NCBI RefSeq assembly: GCF_954871325.1
Contig: NC_088775.1
Coordinates: forward strand, 85,351,561-85,415,560
DNA: 64,000 bases
DNA from: Gordionus sp. m RMFG-2023
Taxonomy: Eukaryota > Nematomorpha > Gordioida > Chordodea > Parachordodidae
Direction of reading: 5' to 3'
Shown here: positions 50,801 to 59,319 of the stretch, in pieces
Layout of the letters: every line of letters starts with the position of its first letter
How positions within the stretch are numbered: position 1 is the first letter of the stretch
Made by a program: the position numbers and the translations under genes
The notes under the pieces: model-generated
The model's input: only the letters and a program-made list of their open reading frames with translations
What the model was told of the DNA's origin: nothing
Database searches by the model: none

Positions 50801-51143
50801 AAAGGCTGGAGCCCATAAAGAGGAGGCTTACATGTCTCAATTATATTACCTCAATTCTCGTAATCGAGAGGGAGTTACGCCTGTCGAGTTATTTTTAGGT
50901 AGGCGAACACGGGGTCCTTTGGATTTCTTAAAACCAAAGAAGAAGACTATTACCTCAATGGAAGTAAAATTAGGGGTAAGGTTTGCCGTGGGACAAAAGG
51001 TTTGGGCCCGATTGTTCGACAATCGAGCAACCAAATGGGAAAAGGGTCGGGTCATATTGAACCGGGGTTCGAAATTAAGTGAAATTTTGTTAATAACAGG
51101 GGTGACCGTGGTTCGGCATCACGATCATATGAGATTGGGATAA
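47853..51143 (+). CDS. pol region of the LTR element (PR-RT-RH-IN)
   Basis: An open frame of about 1096 codons. Protease: LFDTGASISIM near 48138. Reverse transcriptase: LRLCADFRVTVN near 48895, LPFGLSVSAP near 49115, polymerase motif YYMDDV near 49195. RNase H: LAVDASNKGVG near 49635, EQEALAV near 49760, TDHKPL near 49840. Integrase: HHCC zinc finger HAGHQG...CVPCNAC near 50306-50425, then the DDE core with Asp near 50498 (IDFFD), Asp near 50655 (SDGGPAF) and Glu near 50766 (SSNGQAERM). The C-terminal GPY/F-like segment ends VRHHDHMRLG. No chromodomain follows. All expected catalytic residues are visible by eye. Unlike the element at 38160-41260, the polymerase motif is YMDD rather than YLDD. 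Confidence 0.95.
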   Translation: MGIVKYSDERNMNIFRWEKYPSYIKKNNMNIVKEPLNSELNLCSNENSHEPDVSDEINIDPSIKTYDILMTERLVEPRPCPRVIVRVDSRDIDMLFDTGASISIMSRRNYFKYWPKGKLEKESMCVRQFDGSEIIVLGKTKLGVILHDTTFFLDLWVVKKDVETIMGWDWIVQLGPFSNYWNIFALHNGSVIINPKDQNIAYNALKNICEIEGKDLTIKQNDSTHNSDWYVKSTELMVENNISIDKTPVVAIGIPELHKMSENISRLMKKYEIIFEDKLGCLNDYQVDIKLREGFAPIFLACRRVPFEWKKEIDEELDQWVKDGIIVPVEYSVWATPLVPVKKSNGKLRLCADFRVTVNRWVVEVKYPLPRIEEILAQLKGAKYFSKVDFSSAYLQLPLREEIRKLLTITTPKGLFAFCRLPFGLSVSAPIFQRTMASVFQGLEGVFYYMDDVLITGITPEQHNHRLEEVFKRIQGKGLRASKEKSLLGVMEVEYLGHQINGIEVKPLQKNLKNILNLKQPNNKAEVQSFLGMVNYYHRFIEDFAKVAAPLYELLKKGVHFDWKVEQQEAFEILKGKIGEEPILVCFNNDLEIILAVDASNKGVGGALLHVIDAVERPILFFSRVFRDVETRYSVIEQEALAVIFGLTKCREYLIGKKFEIFTDHKPLIHLFRKDNRELMLSPRLQRWLLLVGSFNVEVRYRRGKENHLPDILSRLGSDCADPEINSSISDREKALVRSLSYILKGGPTNWEDLKANTVNDKVLGQIKLSLTGDKPWKNKYDAYKKIQKELSIVDDCIMRGNRAVIPYKLRSKIMKLLHAGHQGRDKMKSWAREYVWWPGMGKDIERITRKCVPCNACAPMPRKEVGQVWPKSKKPWERIHIDFFDLDKKTYFLVVDSYSKWIEYALVHGYTTKIVVKKLRELYARFGFPDKIVSDGGPAFVSEDFKQFCVESQTKHILAPPYHPSSNGQAERMVAIVKNWIKKAGAHKEEAYMSQLYYLNSRNREGVTPVELFLGRRTRGPLDFLKPKKKTITSMEVKLGVRFAVGQKVWARLFDNRATKWEKGRVILNRGSKLSEILLITGVTVVRHHDHMRLG

Positions 51144-51189
51144 ATAAGAAGCGTCTTATTTGTTTGGGGTACATATGGGTTCGGTTTCC

Positions 51190-51850
51190 GAATATATTTA
51201 GTCATATTGAAAATAGTTCAATATAGACAGGTTGTTGGTCATTTTCAGTTAAAAGCATATTTCAATTTAGATGAGTTTAATAAAATCGGGTTCTTAATAT
51301 ATTTGGTCATATTAAAAATAGGTCCATATAGACAAGTTTAATAAATTTGTCAACATGGTAAAGATATACATATTTGGTCATATTAAAAATAGGTCAATAT
51401 AGACGGGTTTAATAAATTTATCAACATGGTAATGATATGGAAAGTTTTTTTCGGTTTGGTTCGTTAAGGAATGTCTTTGTCTGTTTTGTCAAATGAAGAT
51501 TTGTGTTAATGTTGTCTTGTATTAAATAAAGTTTGATTTTCAAAGTAATGAAAACATGTTTGTATATTGTCCGTTATTAAATGAATAGAAAGTTTTTTTT
51601 CTTTTGTGTAAGGAAAAATTGTGTTAATGTTGTCTTGTATTAAATAAAGTTTGATTTTCAAAGTAATGAAAACATGTGTGTATATTGTCCGTTATTAAAT
51701 GAATAGCAAGTTTTTTTTGTGTAAGGAAAAATTGTGTTAATGTTATCTGGTATTAAATAAAGTTTGGTTTTCAAAGTAATGAAATAATGTTTTTATCTTT
51801 CATTAGATTAATAGAAAGTTTTTTTTTTTAAAATGTAATGAAAAGATGTT
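51190..51850 (+). repeat. Two sets of tandem repeats between pol and the third frame
   Basis: First, 'atatttggtcatattaaaaat' type units recur at about 51196, 51298 and 51372. Second, units of about 113-118 bp carrying TGTGTTAATGTTGTCTTGTA and AAATGAATAGAAAGTTTTTT recur at about 51502, 51620 and 51733, with a shortened fourth copy. The units are non-coding. Similar tandem tracts near the 3' end occur in some LTR elements, but their role here is unknown. Confidence 0.85.
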
Positions 51851-52302
51851 TATTTTTTATTAGAATAATAGAAAGTTTAGTTTTTTTTTCTGTTAGTTTT
51901 AGGATGGCAAAATTTTTTCCTCACTTATTTTAATTGGGGGATTCGCGTGAATAAGTTAGAAAGTATGTTATTTGTTTCAATTGACGCTCCCACCAAGGGA
52001 TATTATAATAATATTATTGAGAGGAATATTTTTTTTTGTTTTGATACAATATGCTTGCGCCGTAAATCGTGAGTATAAAAATAGTTTTTTTTTTATTAAA
52101 CATAAAATTTTTTTTAAAAAAATAAGTTAAAGTAAATTAGTTTTATATTAAAAATTTAAAATTTTGTAAATTAATTTTATATTAAAAATTTAAAATTTTT
52201 TTTTAAAAAAAAAAGAGGTTAAAGTAAATTAACTTTATATTAAAAATTTAAAATAAATCTCCCGTTGCAGCTGATATCCACATATTCCGGACGATAAGAT
52301 AA

Positions 52303-52818
52303 ATGGAAACTACCAGTCGATTAGTGGATCTAGGGTCCTGCTACATTCAAATTACCCTGATCCCCAAGAATACCGGTATGACAATACCAGCCACGATGGT
52401 ACTAGATAATTCGATGATGTCTGGAGGTCCCCGTATCAAGAAATGTTTCCATTGTCGAAGCAATGATCATATTCGAAGCCAGTGCCCAAGCTTAGGAAGA
52501 GACGGGCGATCGCCTCTAGCCCCTATCAATGACAACACTATTGGGCAATCAACCAGGCAATATCGAAGGAGAGGGGAGGACTCTACGCGGGAGACAGCTC
52601 CATGCGCTCCCATACGACAAGCGCCGTCAGCCAACAGGGGTGCCCTGAATGGTACCTCCAGCGGAAGTTCCAGCAGCACGTCAAACCCCCCCATTGACAA
52701 CATTCTCCCGCGAACGGTCGATAACATTCAAGGACCTACGCCGACGACGTCAGCTTTTTCTGCGGAAGCTACACGTATAGATGACATGGACTTGTGGGAG
52801 AATCAGTTACTCTCCTGA
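52303..52818 (+). CDS. Third frame of the LTR element: zinc-knuckle protein in env position
   Basis: 171 aa, with GC content higher than the rest of the element. It holds one CCHC knuckle (CFHCRSNDHIRSQC, spacing C-x2-C-x4-H-x4-C), preceded by a beta-rich stretch (SCYIQITLIP) and followed by a disordered Arg/Ser/Pro/Thr-rich tail. There is no signal peptide or membrane segment, so it is not an envelope. It resembles the knuckle-bearing part of retroelement Gag or LINE ORF1 proteins. A CCGTTGCAG acceptor-like site lies just upstream (near 52270), so a spliced subgenomic RNA is possible, as used by env-bearing relatives. Function is unknown. Confidence 0.65.
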   Translation: METTSRLVDLGSCYIQITLIPKNTGMTIPATMVLDNSMMSGGPRIKKCFHCRSNDHIRSQCPSLGRDGRSPLAPINDNTIGQSTRQYRRRGEDSTRETAPCAPIRQAPSANRGALNGTSSGSSSSTSNPPIDNILPRTVDNIQGPTPTTSAFSAEATRIDDMDLWENQLLS

Positions 52819-52894
52819 AGGCTCCACAAAAGGTCCGCTGCACCCAGACACCTTTTATATTATATTTTTTTTTGTTATTTGGCGTGCCACAGCC

Positions 52895-52909
52895 CATAAA
52901 GGGGTGGCA
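52895..52909 (+). promoter_or_regulatory. Candidate polypurine tract
   Basis: A short purine-rich run (AAAGGGGTGG) ends one or two bases before the 3' LTR, where second-strand priming starts in LTR elements. Confidence 0.7.
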
Positions 52910-53355
52910 TGTCATAAATGATACCCATTTTAGTAGAAATATCAATCAATTTTATAAATATATAAATATATTAGTTTTTAATTAACCAAATGTCAGTCAT
53001 TTCTGACAAAGATTTTTGTTTATATTTTTTAAAAATTGAACAAAGAAACACTTTTTTTTTTATGACTTTTCGATTTTTATATTTTTGTGACTTTTAAATT
53101 TTTGATAACCTTTTTTTTATGGTAATAAAACCTTTTTAAATTATGATAATATTTTGCGCCTTTAATTTTTTACCTTTGTAATTTGATATAGTTTTATTTA
53201 ATAAAGATATAGATCCGAAGATTAGTTTGCCTAGCATTTAATTTGATAGTTTGCATTCTGAGTTTAGCTTTATAGTAGAATTTAGTCTTAGTAATTTTTC
53301 TGATATAATTAATATTTGAACCTCTTGTTTCCTCGTTATTTTCGGTTTTTTGTCA
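52910..53355 (+). repeat. 3' LTR
   Basis: 446 bp, same ends and same length as the 5' LTR, including equal length of the T10 homopolymer. It is followed by the ACAAT duplication. Confidence 0.97.
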
Positions 53356-53360
53356 ACAAT

Positions 53361-55619
53361 TAGGACACAATAGATTTGGTATATGCTTTGAGTCATAACA
53401 ATGGGAAGGGGGGTGGTAAGCATAAACACGTGGGCGTATCAGCGAAGTATACAATGAGAATTCGCATATGGTGTTTTAGCATTCATTTAAAAATAACATA
53501 AATACATTAAAGTTTAATCGAATGATAAGATTAGACCAGTTCATACTTAGTGGAAAAGAGGACATATTTTTTATATGTATTTATAAGGCATTAAAGTAAG
53601 TTTAATTAATTTTTATAAAGTTATTTATATTTATTGCATTTTAAGTAACATAAAATTGAATTAAATTCATATGCAAATTATATTTGTTTTTATTCCATAT
53701 TTTTAATATTTAGAAGATTTTCTAAATTATAGAAATATTTCCAAAACGAAAATTGTATTACATACATATAATTGGTTTTATAGCTTCACATTAATCTATT
53801 CTCATTTGTCCATTGACTATTGAATAAAGAAAATATTCCTTCAACTTTAACATTATGAGCTGATATAGCAAAAATGAAGCTTGCTATAATTAACAGTTCA
53901 TTATGTTGTTAAGGATTGGAATATCAGAGAAATATTTGACCCATACTTGGTGAAGAGGAAGTTTTGCAAACAAATCTCATTTTTGTAATAAACGATTTAA
54001 GGTTGCAAAATTGGTTGAACAATTAAAGAAACATTTTTATTTTTCAAAAAATCTATAGACTTTTTTTAAAATCAGACCAATCGGGAACATTTTTAATTTC
54101 CACCCATTATAAATACTCCAATTCTTCTAGAGGTTCATATTAAAGATCAAAATATTAAATGCTACCTCAATATACATTTAATTAATTATCTTATTTGTTT
54201 CAAATATAACTCGCTTTTAATCGAAAAAATTTTCATTTTTCTTTCTGTTAACAAATATTTCAATGATTTTAAATGGTTTAAACATTTCAATAATTTAATT
54301 ATTTTCTTTCTCAACTGATTTAATTTTATTAAATGCATACCTCAAGGAATGAGCAAATCACAGATATGCTTTATTTAAATCATTTTTAAAAAAAATTTCT
54401 GATAAGTGATGGATTGTTAATTGAAAAAAATGTACGATTTTAATACTTCATACATTTCTAGGAAACAAGGAAATAAACAATCCATCGTATTTTTGAGTGA
54501 TAGAAAAATTATAAATTCAGAATAGTATATAAGGAGAATAAATAAAAAAATTTTTAATGAATAATATTGACAAAAGCGGGGAAACTCTAGTCCTGAGAAT
54601 GGACTCGCTAGTAGTCTGTTTTGTCGTCGGTAGTATGATAATAATATTTTAGAAATGTGAATAAAGTATTTTATTGTTAACTATTGAAAATAACAAATTT
54701 AATAATGTAAAACTGATTGATTTTTATAATATATAAGGTCTTTTTTTGTATCAAAAGTAAATCAATTATGTAAATGTAAATATATATCATATAAAATAAC
54801 GTTTTATATATTCAATTTACATAATATAAATGTTTAATAGGTCACACGATAGCCTTAAATCTTCATTATCTAAAATGGAAAAGTATATTAACACAATAAA
54901 TAATAAATCATTACGAATATGTAACAGATAATAACATGATGAGAAAAAATATAGACAAACAGAACTTATTATGATAATTGTAAAAATGCTTTTCCCGTAA
55001 TAATATGAAAAAAAAAATTATTTTTAGAGGACAAATTAAAATAAAAATAGATATCTGACATATTTTTAGACATCTAAAAAGGACCATAATTTTATATAAA
55101 ATTCTTGGTGTTAATTATAAAATCTCTAGTTACATCCAAATCACTGTAATTAAGCTGTTGCATATTTATTTTAGATTTAGTAAATAATCTAATTAATAAT
55201 TTATTTTAGATTAAAAAATATGCTTATGAGTTGACCATATGATTTGAATTCCCTTATAATTGAATAGAATGGATGTAATATTGGAGTTTAAAATAAATAT
55301 GCACCGAAGATATGGCTAGTTAACAATTGGTTAAAAAATGTATTTAAGGTAAGGCCAGTCCATTCGGTGGACCAAAGATCTTCCATAGAAAATGGTATTT
55401 TTTAAACATTATTATATAGATCTGATCTCAATTCAAGTATTTGTAAAAATAGAATAATAAAATTCAAATTATTTTTTATTTAAAAAAATTATATAAAATT
55501 TTATTTTCAAATTCAATGTTAAAAAAGATTACAATAAGATAAATTTTTTATTATAAATATTAACATACCATATTGTTATTAATTTTTTTTTAAACTAACA
55601 TAATTATATAACACAAGTT
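53361..55619. other. AT-rich intergenic sequence
   Basis: 2.26 kb without a recognised gene. At about 54565-54650 there is a slightly GC-richer stretch with a short hairpin-forming motif (CTAGTCC ... GGACTCGCTAG). I could not assign it to a tRNA, snRNA or snoRNA class. Confidence 0.4.
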
Positions 55620-56725
55620 CAGAGTTGTTAAAGTAGCGCGCTACGTAGCGCTCTATCTTTTTTGGTAGCTATAGCTAATAGCGGCTACTTTTTTTGTAAT
55701 TATTTAACGCGCTACTTTTTTAAAAGTAGATAATGAATGTAAGCATAAGCACGAAAATTTAAATATAGTACCATAATTAATTATAATTTTTATGATTTAT
55801 TATTTAATTTTGAAATTGAAATATATTTTCAATTTGTTTTATAAACTTAAATCACCTGTTAATAATTTAAAATGACATCGCATATGGATATCCAAATCGT
55901 TGAAAGTGATTCAGAGTCAGACATTGATATTAATGAAATGGAAGATACCAGGGAAGAAAATGATATTCATAGCAATACTTTCCCATTCCCTAGATTTCAA
56001 AAATTTTCCAAGTAAAACAAAAAGTGACTTCGAATTTATGTTTAAAATGTAAAAAAAATATTTCCTCAAATCAATCCAGTAGCTATAACCTCAAGAAACA
56101 CCTAAAGGTAAATTATCATTTTTACATAAAATGATAATATTTATTTTATAAGACTGTTCATGCTAATAGTTTTAAGGAAATGGAAAAACATATAAATAAC
56201 CTTGGTATAGGTGAATCTACATCCAAAAAGACTAATTCAATTCAGACCAAATTAATTCAAATGCCAATATTTCTCAGAAATTAACTGATAAAGTTATTGT
56301 TGATTTTATAATTGATACAGTTCAGCCAATGTCTTTGTGATAATCCATCATTTACTATGATGATTAAAACTTTATCACCTGGTACAACTATTTTATGTCG
56401 CCAGACACTTGTGAATAAAATAGCAGATAAGTTTAAAGTGATGAAAGATGCTTTAATAGTAGAATTATCAGAGATATTTCAGATATGTACCACGGCTGAT
56501 AGTTGGACACATAACAGAAGGTAAACACTTATTTATATTTATAAATTGATCTGATTAAATATTTTTAGAGCGTATTCGGGAATCACAGGCCATTGGCTAG
56601 CTAGGCCCTAGGACTTTAAAAAGAAGATCTGTAGGATTAGCCCTCAAAAGGATAATTGAATGCCAGACATACGTTGTATTTGCAAATTAAATTATTGACG
56701 TCCACAAGTCTTTTAGGATTCATAA
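55620..56725 (+). mobile_element. hAT element, 5' part with BED-finger transposase
   Basis: It starts CAGAGTTGTTAAAGTAGCG, a typical hAT terminus, with subterminal palindromic GTAGCGCGCTAC words. The transposase starts near 55873 (MTSHMDIQIVESDSES). It shows a BED-type zinc finger (LCLKCKKN...SSYNLKKHLK near 56030-56105), a probable short intron to about 56150, then MIQFSQCLCDNPSF, TADSWTHNRR and RSVGLALKRI blocks typical of ZBED-like hAT transposases. Frameshifts and stops occur. The sequence stops matching hAT near 56725, where a minus-strand LINE begins, and the 3' half and right terminus are not found in the window. Confidence 0.75.
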
Positions 56726-57990
56726 TAAAGTTTGCAAGATGGTGACCCAGATGTCTATGAAGCGCGAGTATTAAGGGAAATTATCGAAAAAGGATTTGAG
56801 TGCCGAGGAACGTTATATTGTATTGAAAGCATTATTAAAATCGATTTTACATAAAACGGAGTTTGTTGGTGGATGTTGGAGGTAGATTCGTAGGCCGTGA
56901 GAGTCTATATCTACGCCTCCTTTTGTTCCGCATCCTAATTGGTATTTGCCAAACAGGGAATGAGTATCAAATTTTATTTTTTTTGTTATAATTTTAGCTA
57001 TCAGGCGTCTGAAAAATTAACCGATTACCATTGGGCGGATGACGCCAATAGGTTTTTCAAAAGCTATCAAGTTAGCAATATATTTTGATGAGCTAATGTC
57101 GTATCTTTATTTGTTATATTATTAAGGAAGGTGGTAAGTGAGTTAAAAAAATTATTGGAATTATGAGATTTTAAAAATGTTTGGAAGTAAGAAGGTCTAT
57201 AGCCATCCGGGCCTGCTGCTGAAAATTTATTAAATTCACTTATTGTATCGCGAATATCTTGGTTTGTAATAATGAATGGGGGAATATTGAGTGGTGGGTT
57301 TGGTAAGCCAATATAAGAGGCACGAGGATGAAGGGATTTTAGGTTGTTAAGGGTCTAGTCGTTAGATGGAGCGAGTTTTGTTTGTGAAGAGATTCACCAC
57401 ATATGTCACCTTCATTTATTTTTTTGGAAATTTTGTTGCAGGTATTATTGAAACTTTCATTAGAATTATTGAGATTTTTAACGTATTCTAATAGTGTTAA
57501 ATTTTCCAATATTTTGAGTCTGTCTTATATTAGGTTAGGTATTGAGGTAGATTTGTTATCTTTTGTGATTGAGAGGCATTTGAAAGGGAATGTGAAGAGA
57601 TTATTCCAATGATTTAAATTTGACAAATCTATATTAATATTATCAAATAATATAGTAAGATGGTCATTGATTTGGTAATTAACACTAGATGAGATGTGTT
57701 GATAAATTCTTCTAGTGATTTGTTATATACTTGTTTGTGTTTGGTATTGATTGGGGGTTCAATTAGTTTTGTGCAAAGTGTATTAGAACCTGAGCAAGGG
57801 AGAGCTGGAGGGCCATGTTTGTATAGATGGTCATCTTTTTTTAATATTAATAAGTTTGTGACAGGTTGGGCAGATTCCTTTCATGCTAATGACGAGAAGG
57901 TGGTTTAATACCTGAGAAGTTTGTCTAAGGCAAAAACATTGGATTGAGATATTTGGCATGTTGGTATATAAGGGTTTTGATATAGATGGA
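56725..57990 (-). mobile_element. LINE with N-terminal zinc finger and RT, minus strand, damaged
   Basis: Reading the minus strand from 57900 down: GICPTCHKLI with KKDDHLYKHG and CSGSN, a zinc-finger pattern seen at the N-terminus of some animal LINEs. Next comes AAGPDGYRPSYFQTFLKSHN (near 57200), then VIRPMVIG and FRRLIAKI (near 57030), FGKYQLGCGTKGGVDI (near 56960) and LCKIDFNNAFNTI (near 56840). Several stops and frame shifts are present. The RT ends shortly after the KIDFNNAFN block, so the catalytic DD region is missing. It appears to be of the same family as 42780-44160. Confidence 0.75.
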
Positions 57991-57999
57991 ATCAGAATA

Positions 58000-59319
58000 A
58001 TTAATTTATATAGTGCATATGAGGTATTTTTACTTCCAAGATAATATGTTCATAATAGTTTCAATTATAATGAGCTTGTTATAAACTCTGAAATTATGGG
58101 TGCAGGTGCTAATAACAGCCCATAGCCTCTAGAAGGTCAGAGACTTTTAAAATACGTTAAAATCTTGAGTAATTTTCCGATAATTCTCTGAAGGCCTTTC
58201 GGTCAAACTCTTCTTTCTCCCTAAATTTTTAAAAAATTGCGAAAATTACTGGGGACTAGAACAAGGGGATTAGCTACTCTCCCCCCTTACGACCTTGTTT
58301 ATCCATAGACATATCAGATTTTTAATTCCATCTTAGTGGGAATAGAATTTCAACTCTTATTAGAATCACCAATTAAATTTGATTTTCTCGGGATAAGCTT
58401 CCAGTTACTTATTTATTCTAAGTTCAAGTTTTACAAAGATGATCGAGTTATAATCGGCAAAAATAAAAATTTATAAAATTTTTTCCTCTTCATATTAACA
58501 TAGAAAATTATGATCTAATTTTTCAAAAAAAAAAAATTATCACCTTATTAATTAAAATTATTTACTAAATAAAAATGATCATTTATATACAATTTTTTTT
58601 ATTGAAATATAGTAATGGACTAAATATATGATTTCATTTATTTAATCGAAATTTGAAATAAGTATATTATATTTGTATTGTAAAAAAATAAATGATACAA
58701 TATAATAAGTAGGAATTATAATGAAGATTCTGTAAAATAAACAGCACCAAAAAATATTAATTTTATAGTTTATACATGATTTATTAATAAATCTTTTAAG
58801 ATTTTAAAGAAACGGGAATGATTACGAGGATGTAGAATGTTCAACATTATCTTAAAATAAAATAGTGAATGTATCTCGCGGTTAAAATTTCTAAATAAAT
58901 TTCAAAGTTTTTTTTAATATTAAATATAATATATAAAGAAATAAGATCTTTTTTTATAAAAATGAGATTGATAGCCCTCCATGGAGAAAATAAAAAATTA
59001 TTAATTTTCCTTATTAATAAATTTTAAACATATAATTACGTATATAATATAATATTGTATAAATTTTCCTAAAAGAAATATATAATGTATGAAATAAATA
59101 GGAACATATATATCAATAATAAAGAATCGTTATATGATTTCAAAACTAAAGATAAATGTCGGTTAATCAGGCTAAAGTAAAATATCATTATTGCAAAAAC
59201 GTTATGACATTGAAAAAATATCGTTATTTTATCTAAAATTGCATAATTTTATTTAGAGGAATTTTGAGTAAAAGGTTTGTTTCTCTTAAATTTATATATG
59301 GTGGAAGAAAAAGGAAGAT
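58000..59319. other. AT-rich 3' flank of the AP-2 gene
   Basis: No gene was recognised. The part nearest 59320 is presumably AP-2 3' UTR. The remainder is homopolymer-rich. Confidence 0.4.

Larger units (their letters stand above)
46255..53355 (+). mobile_element. Ty3/gypsy LTR retrotransposon, looks whole
   Basis: 7101 bp bounded by two 446-bp LTRs, both TGTCATAAAT...TTTTTTGTCA, which appear identical on reading. A perfect 5-bp target duplication ACAAT flanks it (46250-46254 and 53356-53360). Order: 5' LTR, primer-binding site, gag-like frame, pol (protease, reverse transcriptase, RNase H, integrase), a tandem-repeat tract, a third frame with a zinc knuckle, polypurine tract, 3' LTR. The domain order with integrase last is Ty3/gypsy. 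LTR identity implies a recent insertion. No break was evident in pol. The gag-like and pol frames are in the same register with a termination codon between them, the layout of families that use read-through. Confidence 0.96.

Noticed and set aside
52303-52818. The third LTR-element frame as an envelope protein
   Set aside because: It has no signal peptide, membrane segment, cysteine pattern or furin-type site; the CCHC knuckle points to nucleic-acid binding.
54565-54650. Possible small structured RNA
   Set aside because: There is a short hairpin only; no tRNA cloverleaf, Sm site or snoRNA boxes could be made out convincingly.
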